Source: Victivallales bacterium (GTDB lineage Bacteria > Verrucomicrobiota > Lentisphaeria > Victivallales > UBA1829). Taken from it: a DNA stretch of 11,326 nucleotides. The stretch is from NCBI GenBank assembly GCA_016285335.1, contig JAEEQO010000082.1, positions 1-11,326 on the forward strand. Direction: 5' to 3'. Under the pieces are notes generated by a model. It had not been told where the DNA came from. It did no database searches and saw only the letters and a program-made list of their open reading frames with translations. The position numbers and the translations under genes are program-made. Shown in pieces: positions 5,707 to 11,326 of this stretch (the first letter of the stretch is position 1; the number at the start of each line of letters is the position of its first letter).

Positions 5707-8700
5707 ATGAAAATGAAAACAAAAACGATTCGCCGCCTCGCACTCGTCATGATCGCATTGTCTCTGGCTGCCGCGGTTTTCACCGGATGCGGCAAAAGCG
5801 AAGAAGGCGCGGGAACGAAGACCGAAGCGGCATCCGGCAGTTCGACCCTCGAACAGGAAAAGAGCGCTCCGGGCGAAGCGGAACTCAGGAACGGGCTTGC
5901 GGCCTGTGACAAGAATGACTACGAAGCGGCCGCGAAGTTCTTCCGAGCCGCTGCGGAACAGGGCAACTCGGACGCCATGCTGCTGTACTATGATTGTCTG
6001 GTGAGCAGCAAGATCGCGAAAGACAGGGCCGACTCCGTAGAATGGCTGAAAAAAGCCGCGGAGGCCGGAAACCTGACGGCGCAGGCGCTCTACGGCAGTA
6101 AATTTGTGGGCGGGGGGCAGGAAGCGAAGGGGCTCGAATACATGAAGCGGTCCGCGGACAGCGGAAACATCCTGGGCATGCACCTGCTCGGGATGACCGC
6201 CTTTGAAAAAAAGCCCGGAGAAGCGGGCGAGGATGCCTTGAAGTCTCTGAAAACGCTTGCCGGCCTGCCGTTCTCGGAACAGAAAACAGTTTTGGATTAT
6301 CTGCACCGGATCAGCAGCGACTTCAATCTGACGGGAAAACTCAACACCAATACGAACAAGCTCATCGTCATGGATCAATACATGCTCGGCATGTATTACC
6401 TCGAAGGCAGAGCGCCTGGCGGGCAGCGGGATCTCGACGAGGCGGCGAAGTGGCTGAAGATGGCAAAGGACAACGGGCTTCCCGATGTCGATCCGCTCCT
6501 GCGGAGGGTTGAGGTGATGAAGCAGAGCCCCGACGCAGGCCGGACCAATGAGGAACTCCAGAAGGCCAGAGCCGAAGCCTTCCTGGCCGATACGCAAAAC
6601 CAGATCGACGCTTCGGAATTCGATCTTCAATTCACCATCACGGACGATGACGGCAAGCCGCTGGACGGCGTCATGATGAAAATGAGACTGGAGCGTCCGA
6701 TCGTCCAATTGCTCCTGAGCGGCGAATCGGAATCTAAAGTTATGGAAAAGAAGACGGTCGACTCCAAATTCCGCATTCACGAAAAAGGCTGGACGAGAAT
6801 AGAACTTACGTTCACGAAAAGCGGCTACTATCTCGAAGACCGCTACTATTATATCAACTTCATGCCGAACAGTTCTGACGAGCTCGGCCCGGACGGCAAA
6901 CCGAAGCTCGTGATGAAGGAAGACGTCCAGGTCGTCATGTACAAGGGCGTCCCCCCCGGCGACCTGACCGGGACCAGAGGAACGCTGAGATACGATTTTG
7001 AAAAGGGAACAAGGTCGATCTTCGATCTTTCCGCGTTCGACAAAAAAACGGAAAAACCCAAAAAGACGACCGTTTCCGAGGAGGACGGGGAGGAAGAAGA
7101 CGAAGAAGACGAAGAGGAATATGCGGAGGAGAGAATCAGGATCGAAATGAAGTCGGTCGACCTGAAGGCGAAACCGAAAGCATCAAAATATATCGAACTG
7201 GATTTCAGGCGGGACGAAAACGGCGAGATCTTGTTCGACGGGATGCTTCGGGACACTCCTTGTCCGGCATCGTTCATCATCCGGCTCCATTCCGACGATC
7301 CCGGCGACGGTTTCATTCCCGTGGACAAACCGGGACCTGGATTTGTCAGAAAGAAAGAATACTACAAGCGTTATCCGACCGCCCCGGAAACGGGCTACAA
7401 AAAGGAGCTCGTGCTGGATTTCGGGAAAAAGGATGCCGACGGGAAATACCCGTATGAAACGAATTACCTGTTCGCCTTCGTGAAATGCGGACAGCGCTAC
7501 GGAACAGTCTTTTTCCATCCCATTGTCATTGATGGCGGACCGAACAAGACGATCCGTCAGATCAGGCTGGGGGTCGAATCGCTGACCATGAACCGGACCG
7601 CAGACGACAGGAACGTGTCGGAAGGCAGTTTCTATGTCGAACCCGAACACCCCGCGCAAACCGGGAACGACTTGAAGAAAACGGATGCGAAGAACAAAGC
7701 CGAAAACGCTCCCGAGGACAAGGCCGAACTGGCGAAAAAACAGATCCAGCTGCTCGACGACGCGCTGGAAGTCTACAGGCTGGATACCGGGACCTATCCC
7801 TCCAGTCTGCGCTGCCTCGAAAAGAACATCGACGACGATCCGCGCTGGGACGGCCCCTACATCAGGCCGAACGTGCCGCTGGATCCCTGGGGCAACGAGT
7901 ACCGATACAGCGTCGACGAGACGGGAAAATCGTATCGCCTGACCTCGTCCGGCCTTGCCGAAGCGGGGACCGGGGAACAGAAGGATCCTCCGGAAACGGA
8001 ACAGGAAAAGAATGCCGGAACCGGAGACCGGAAAGAACCGGACATCTTCGCAGGTTTGCCGCTCTGGAATACGGAGCAGGACGGACAGCCCGAAGTCATG
8101 CTCCCCAGACTCGTCAAGGATGCGGCGAAACGTGCGAATGTCAATCTCCAGTCGCTCGGCGACGTCAAGATCGATTCGATCGACGCAGAGCATTCCTACG
8201 CCGACCTCAATCTGGATGTCGTCGACGAATACGGCAAAGTCGTCCGCTTCATCGAAGAAATCGGGAAGAAACCGCCGCGTCTTGGGTGGCACAGACTCGA
8301 ACTCCGCGTCAATTCCGCCCGCGAACGCATCGCGGCCGAACTGCAGGATACACCGTCCGTCGCGGCCTCCGCCAAAGCGATCCGCATGATCGGACGGATC
8401 CGCGTCATCGCGTACACTCCGGTGGCCGCCCCCTCGGCGCCGGCGAAGGAAAAACGGAACGATGACATACCGATTACCCCCGGCGAAACGGACATTCTCA
8501 CCATGCTTTACGATTTGTCTGTCTCGCTCCCCGACGACGCGCTCGTGACCGATTTCCGGCTCTTGATTGGAAAAAGCTGCGAATTCACGATCCAGACGAG
8601 GGAAAGTTCTCCCGACCTCTCTCGATTCCAGCGCTTCCCCGCCTGGAGGCTCGGTCGCCTGGTGCGGAGGGCCATTTCCGACGACGTTTACTCTTTCACC

Positions 8701-9066
8701 GTGGGCCTTGGAAAAAAGGACAATCCGGAGCCGCGAAAGGACAGCGTGACCCCGGAAAACAAGATCAAGACCATCGTGGCTTTGAACCTCTTCGACCCGG
8801 AAGCCGTTCCCCGTAAGGCGGCCTCCTCCGGCATGCCCGCCTCGAACGACACGCGCACGAACAACGCGAAAGACCCCGAAGCGGAACTGAAACAGCAGTT
8901 GCAGAAGGCAATCAACAACCAGAATGAACTGAAAGAACTGCTCAAAACGCTTTCGAAGACGCCGGGCGCCACAAAAGAGCAGACCGATCTGGTCCGCCAG
9001 CGGCTGGAACGCAACGAACAGGAGATCAGGCGCCTTCGGGAACAACTGAAGAAGCTTCGTCCCTGA
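5707..9066 (+). CDS. Mosaic lipoprotein with Sel1-type repeats, beta-module, GspG-type pseudopilin core and PilO/PilN-like segments, 1119 aa
   Basis: Start: GGAGGA at 5695-5700 is 6 nt before ATG. The N-terminus is a lipoprotein signal with basic n-region, Ala/Leu core and lipobox VFTGC (Cys28). Sel1/TPR-like repeats span about 58-272 (motifs AAKFFRAAAEQGN, EWLKKAAEAGN, EAAKWLKMAKDNG). A beta-rich module spans about 305-645 (TVDSKF, RLHSDDPGDG at 526-535, NRTADDRN from 629), with an acidic tract inserted at 458-475. A type II secretion GspG-like domain spans about 671-755: QIQLLDDALEVYRLDTGTYP, then WDGPY at 714-718 and LDPWGNEYRY at 725-734. Residues about 799-905 resemble PilO/GspM periplasmic domains (RANV, YGKVVRFIEEI, PPRLGW). 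Residues 927-1002 resemble PilN/GspL (ILTMLYDLSVSLPDD). NLFDPEAVP follows, then a charged coiled coil (about 1059-1119). The GspG call is firm; the PilO/PilN calls are pattern-based. It should be an envelope lipoprotein with a scaffold role; no enzyme motif is seen. It is first in the cluster. Confidence 0.85.
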   Translation: MKMKTKTIRRLALVMIALSLAAAVFTGCGKSEEGAGTKTEAASGSSTLEQEKSAPGEAELRNGLAACDKNDYEAAAKFFRAAAEQGNSDAMLLYYDCLVSSKIAKDRADSVEWLKKAAEAGNLTAQALYGSKFVGGGQEAKGLEYMKRSADSGNILGMHLLGMTAFEKKPGEAGEDALKSLKTLAGLPFSEQKTVLDYLHRISSDFNLTGKLNTNTNKLIVMDQYMLGMYYLEGRAPGGQRDLDEAAKWLKMAKDNGLPDVDPLLRRVEVMKQSPDAGRTNEELQKARAEAFLADTQNQIDASEFDLQFTITDDDGKPLDGVMMKMRLERPIVQLLLSGESESKVMEKKTVDSKFRIHEKGWTRIELTFTKSGYYLEDRYYYINFMPNSSDELGPDGKPKLVMKEDVQVVMYKGVPPGDLTGTRGTLRYDFEKGTRSIFDLSAFDKKTEKPKKTTVSEEDGEEEDEEDEEEYAEERIRIEMKSVDLKAKPKASKYIELDFRRDENGEILFDGMLRDTPCPASFIIRLHSDDPGDGFIPVDKPGPGFVRKKEYYKRYPTAPETGYKKELVLDFGKKDADGKYPYETNYLFAFVKCGQRYGTVFFHPIVIDGGPNKTIRQIRLGVESLTMNRTADDRNVSEGSFYVEPEHPAQTGNDLKKTDAKNKAENAPEDKAELAKKQIQLLDDALEVYRLDTGTYPSSLRCLEKNIDDDPRWDGPYIRPNVPLDPWGNEYRYSVDETGKSYRLTSSGLAEAGTGEQKDPPETEQEKNAGTGDRKEPDIFAGLPLWNTEQDGQPEVMLPRLVKDAAKRANVNLQSLGDVKIDSIDAEHSYADLNLDVVDEYGKVVRFIEEIGKKPPRLGWHRLELRVNSARERIAAELQDTPSVAASAKAIRMIGRIRVIAYTPVAAPSAPAKEKRNDDIPITPGETDILTMLYDLSVSLPDDALVTDFRLLIGKSCEFTIQTRESSPDLSRFQRFPAWRLGRLVRRAISDDVYSFTVGLGKKDNPEPRKDSVTPENKIKTIVALNLFDPEAVPRKAASSGMPASNDTRTNNAKDPEAELKQQLQKAINNQNELKELLKTLSKTPGATKEQTDLVRQRLERNEQEIRRLREQLKKLRP

Positions 9067-9090
9067 TAGCTCTTACTCCTCACCACCCCC

Positions 9091-9133
9091 AGCCGACTAC
9101 CTCCCGGCAACATCCATGGAGGAAAATAATACC
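9091..9133 (+). repeat. Leader element copy 1 (diverged), with ribosome-binding site
   Basis: CACCACCCCC followed by AGCCGACTA (9091-9099), and further on CAACA and ATGGAGGA, correspond in order to the leader copies at 10088 and 11183, though the centre has diverged and is 8-9 nt longer. GGAGGA at 9118-9123 is 10 nt before ATG at 9134. The gap between the flanking genes is 67 nt, the same as the next gap. Confidence 0.6.
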
Positions 9134-10054
9134 ATGCAACAAACAAGCTCCAGTGAACCGAAAACGAACAGAAAACGGAAATGGCTCAGATCGTGCCTAA
9201 TCGTGTTCCTCGGATATCTCGTCGTGTCCTTCGTCATCGTCTGCTGTTTCGGCGGATGTTGCACGGTCCGGGCGATCGATTATATCTGGCCCAAAGATGG
9301 CAGACTTGAAGATCGGCGTTTCGAGCTGTCGCCCGATGGCAGCGCGATCCTTTATTCTTCCGTGCTGAGAGTATACCGTCCTGATATCGCGGGCTACTAT
9401 ACCATACGCCAGGAAAAACAGCATTTCGAGAAACGGATCCCGTTGGATCCCGTTCCGGACGGCATGTTTCCCTTTACTCTGGTGGTCGAGGAAAATCCAT
9501 CCATACCGCATCCAGAAATCCTGAGCGGTTCGGTGGCGCAGTTTACCGCTTCCCCGGTGCGGCATCTCAGTGAAGAGCGCGACCCCGTTCTCCATCAGGA
9601 TCAAAGCATCTGGCTTTGGCCCGGGGGCACCTTTGTTTTGCCGATTCATCCCGAAGACATGGATAAGCTGTCACGGCCGTTTTGCATTATGGTCCCGGAA
9701 TATGCCAAGCCGTATGATCCTTCGCGAATAAAGCCTGTCCTTGTGTTTCCGCGTGGGAAAATAGGAAAGTATTATGACGTTCTGACCGCGGAAAGACCCC
9801 TCAAGAAGCAATTCGATCCGGGAGGGCTCAGAAACGAATATCCGCACGCCCCGTGGCACTATACGCTGGGTAATTACGTTTTCTGGCCGCAGCCGTTCGA
9901 GGAGGAATATGATGCCATCGCGGTAAAGGAAACACACGGCAAGGTCAAAGGCGGCCTTTTCCTTGTGGGCGGCGCAGTTCTTCTGGATATTGTGCTGCTT
10001 CCCGCTGAGGCGCTGTACTGGATCGGACGGGTGATCATCGAGGAATGTTTCTGA
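9134..10054 (+). CDS. Membrane or lipid-anchored envelope protein of unknown function, 306 aa
   Basis: I chose ATG at 9134 because the in-frame ATG at 9116 overlaps the ribosome-binding site GGAGGA (9118-9123). A basic N-terminus (KTNRKRK) precedes a hydrophobic segment at about 21-39, which ends in a Cys-rich stretch (Cys37, Cys38, Cys42, Cys43). FGGC at 39-42 looks like a lipobox, so it may be either a signal-anchored membrane protein or a lipoprotein. The body (about 45-270) is rich in aromatic residues and proline, suits a beta-sheet fold, and contains no motif I recognise. A second hydrophobic segment lies at the C-terminus (about 273-300) and contains DIVLLP at 285-290. That D-x-x-LLP pattern recalls the C-terminal helix of small YceK-like lipoproteins, a weak resemblance. 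It lies second in the four-gene cluster with 67-nt gaps on both sides. Function is unknown. Confidence 0.8.
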   Translation: MQQTSSSEPKTNRKRKWLRSCLIVFLGYLVVSFVIVCCFGGCCTVRAIDYIWPKDGRLEDRRFELSPDGSAILYSSVLRVYRPDIAGYYTIRQEKQHFEKRIPLDPVPDGMFPFTLVVEENPSIPHPEILSGSVAQFTASPVRHLSEERDPVLHQDQSIWLWPGGTFVLPIHPEDMDKLSRPFCIMVPEYAKPYDPSRIKPVLVFPRGKIGKYYDVLTAERPLKKQFDPGGLRNEYPHAPWHYTLGNYVFWPQPFEEEYDAIAVKETHGKVKGGLFLVGGAVLLDIVLLPAEALYWIGRVIIEECF

Positions 10055-10087
10055 ACCATATCAGGGAATGCGCGAATCACCACACCA

Positions 10088-10121
10088 AGCCGACTAAACA
10101 CGACAACACGGAGGATATAAC
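10088..10121 (+). repeat. Leader element copy 2, with ribosome-binding site
   Basis: Positions 10088-10116 are identical over 29 nt to 11183-11211: AGCCGACTAAACACG, then ACAACACGGAGGAT. GGAGGA (10110-10115) is 6 nt from ATG at 10122. The copy contains TAA in one frame, unused here but used as a stop codon in the downstream copy. The CACGGAGGATxT part also occurs before the 5707 gene (5693-5702). Confidence 0.85.
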
Positions 10122-11192
10122 ATGAAATACAAATCGGTCAGCACCATCGCCGCGATCCTTGCTGCCGGGTTGATGTGCGGTTCCTGTGCGCATCGGGAGC
10201 CCGCGGATCCGGCTGTTTCGAACGAGTCCCGGAACAGCTTGACCGGTCTCGCGTCCGGCGCGGCAAACAGGCTGAAATCCACGCAAATCGTGCTGGAGGG
10301 AAACATCGTTGACGCGAACGGAAACCTGTTGAACGGCGTCGTTGTCAAGGTCGAGTATTCCCGCCCGAAAACGATTCTCACGTTGTCGGACAGTGCGGAG
10401 AATGAGACAAAGACTGTCAGAGAAACGGTCGATTCCAAGTTCAGTTTCCGGGAAAGCGGCTATGCGGGCGTCGCCATCAGTTTCTTCAAGGACGGTTACA
10501 CGGAGCAAAGCCTGAAGTTCCAGCGGACTGGTCTCCTTTCCGATCGGGAAGACGACGCCGATGCCATGATCCGCCGCGACCTGCGGATCGTCCTGCGGAA
10601 AGCGCGCCCCGTCAACGACTACATCGAAATGAAAAGCGTGCAGATGAAGGTCGACATTCACCGCGGGACCAGAAGGATCTGCGATCTTTCCCCCTCCGGC
10701 TTCGAACGCGGGATCCTCGCGTTGAAGGATGTCCCGTTCGATCGGGTCCCCGGCACAAAATATCTGGAAATCGACCTGTCGCGCGATGAAAACAACGGAG
10801 TTTTGCCTGGTGTAACGGACCAGAAATTGACTTTTCCGGCGGAATATGTGCTCCGGCTCCATTCCGACGATCCCTCCGACGGTCTTCTTCCGGTCGAATC
10901 GTTCGCGGAAGAAGCGCCGGATGCGGAGTATTCCCGGAAGGAAATCCGTCTGACCCTGAACGAACCGAATCCCCGGACAAAGGCCGCCTGCGGCTACCTC
11001 AAAATCGGTGGCCGTTACGGCAGGATCCAGCTGCGATCCCCCAACGTCATAACGGAAATTGACCAGGAAACGTTTCAGTATTTCGTTTCGGGTTACTGCT
11101 GTTATGTCAGCCTTTTCATCAACCGGACGCCGGGCGACCGCAACCTGACGGAATCCGAAACCGCCGCCACCTCGCCACCCTCAGCCGACTAA
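10122..11192 (+). CDS. Lipoprotein paralogous to the beta-module of the 5707 gene product, 356 aa
   Basis: GGAGGA at 10110-10115 sets the start. The N-terminus MKYKSVST plus an Ala/Ile/Leu core ends in CGSC (Cys22), an imperfect lipobox with Cys at -3, so lipidation is likely but not certain. From about residue 54 to 340 the protein aligns with residues 305-636 of the 5707 product: TVDSKF, RGTRRICDLS against KGTRSIFDLS, KYLEIDLSRDENN against KYIELDFRRDENG, RLHSDDPSDG at 245-254, and INRTPGDRN from 333. It lacks the Sel1, acidic, GspG-like and PilO/PilN-like parts. The N-terminal half (about 54-115) has the look of a carboxypeptidase-regulatory-like beta-sandwich (VDANGNLLNGVVVKVEY). No catalytic motif is visible. 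The last three codons and the stop come from the next leader repeat. It is probably an envelope protein co-transcribed with its neighbours. Role unknown. Confidence 0.85.
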   Translation: MKYKSVSTIAAILAAGLMCGSCAHREPADPAVSNESRNSLTGLASGAANRLKSTQIVLEGNIVDANGNLLNGVVVKVEYSRPKTILTLSDSAENETKTVRETVDSKFSFRESGYAGVAISFFKDGYTEQSLKFQRTGLLSDREDDADAMIRRDLRIVLRKARPVNDYIEMKSVQMKVDIHRGTRRICDLSPSGFERGILALKDVPFDRVPGTKYLEIDLSRDENNGVLPGVTDQKLTFPAEYVLRLHSDDPSDGLLPVESFAEEAPDAEYSRKEIRLTLNEPNPRTKAACGYLKIGGRYGRIQLRSPNVITEIDQETFQYFVSGYCCYVSLFINRTPGDRNLTESETAATSPPSAD

Positions 11193-11217
11193 ACACGACA
11201 ACACGGAGGATTTTAAC
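11183..11217 (+). repeat. Leader element copy 3, overlapping the 3' end of the upstream gene
   Basis: Positions 11183-11211 repeat 10088-10116 exactly. GGAGGA (11205-11210) is 7 nt before ATG at 11218. Here the element begins inside the upstream coding sequence and supplies its final sense codons and its TAA stop (11190-11192). Confidence 0.85.
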
Positions 11218-11326
11218 ATGAAAAAGAAAAAAGGCTTTACTATCGCCGTGATAGTCGCCCTCTGCCTGACAGCAGGGCTTTCCCTGCGGTATGCCCTCAC
11301 TCCATATCTTTTGCCTATTGCCGAAC
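11218..11326 (+). CDS. Start of a fourth envelope-protein gene, cut by the window end
   Basis: Only 36 codons are visible. The ATG follows a strong GGAGGA with 7-nt spacing in the repeated leader. The N-terminus has four lysines (MKKKKGFT), then a hydrophobic segment at about 7-22 (IAVIVALCLTAG), a signal peptide or signal anchor. KKGFT resembles the cleavage context of type IV prepilin signals, but position +5 after the Gly is Val rather than the usual Glu, so I do not call it a prepilin. The gene is separated by only 25 nt from the preceding stop and is very likely in the same operon. Function cannot be said. Confidence 0.75.
   Translation, partial: MKKKKGFTIAVIVALCLTAGLSLRYALTPYLLPIAE

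Noticed and set aside
5449..6780. 443-codon open frame on the minus strand across the leader and start of the lipoprotein gene
   Set aside because: It runs antisense to a well-supported gene, has no credible start signal, and its translation shows no domain.
7078..7131. GAA/GAC-rich stretch as a functional DNA repeat
   Set aside because: It is an in-frame acidic linker (Glu/Asp run, residues 458-475) within the lipoprotein; simple codon repetition explains it.
7183..9045. 620-codon open frame on the minus strand
   Set aside because: It is antisense to the GspG-like and PilO/PilN-like regions, where the plus frame has recognisable motifs. No ribosome-binding site or domain is seen.
9116..9133. 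Upstream ATG start for the 306-aa protein
   Set aside because: It overlaps the GGAGGA ribosome-binding site that serves ATG at 9134, and nothing suitable lies upstream of it.

Overview
The window is GC-rich with mostly full-length genes on both strands. It looks like a chromosomal region of a free-living or gut member of the PVC group. Lentisphaerota (Victivallis-like) is my best guess. The reasons are a large TPR membrane protein, a secreted family-31 glycosidase, lipoproteins built from type II secretion/pseudopilin modules, and a LacI-type operator. This is inference from style and content: no rRNA or phylogenetic marker is present.

Layout. (1) Positions 11-2371 (+) encode a membrane-anchored TPR protein whose true start may lie left of the window. 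(2) Positions 2664-5090 (-) encode a secreted GH31 alpha-glycosidase (alpha-xylosidase/alpha-glucosidase type). It is convergent with gene 1, ends in a clear intrinsic terminator (2601-2633), and is driven by a good sigma70-type promoter (TATAAT at 5141-5146, -35 at 5164-5169). (3) Positions 5091-5706 are a 616-nt divergent regulatory region. It holds the GH31 promoter, a + strand promoter (5361-5389), a 12-bp perfect LacI-like palindrome at the predicted start site (5397-5408), three TCCGGA sites, and a 140-nt nested imperfect inverted repeat (5464-5603) in what would be a long 5' leader. (4) From 5707 to the right edge runs a co-directional cluster of four envelope-protein genes: a 1119-aa mosaic lipoprotein, a 306-aa membrane protein, a 356-aa lipoprotein, and the start of a fourth gene cut by the window end.

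The most interesting part is the right half. The 1119-aa lipoprotein joins Sel1-type repeats, a beta-rich module, a GspG-type pseudopilin core with no pilin N-terminal helix, PilO/GspM-like and PilN/GspL-like segments, and a C-terminal coiled coil. The beta-rich module recurs as almost the whole of the 356-aa lipoprotein, and part of the match is still visible at DNA level. The leaders in front of the last three genes carry a shared repeated element, with 29 nt identical between two copies. This points to a tandemly expanded gene family that moves together with its own ribosome-binding leader. The four genes probably form one transcription unit controlled from the promoter and leader at 5361-5700. 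Their cellular role cannot be read from the sequence; an envelope complex borrowing type II secretion parts is a hypothesis.

I saw no tRNA, rRNA, CRISPR array, transposase or integrase gene.
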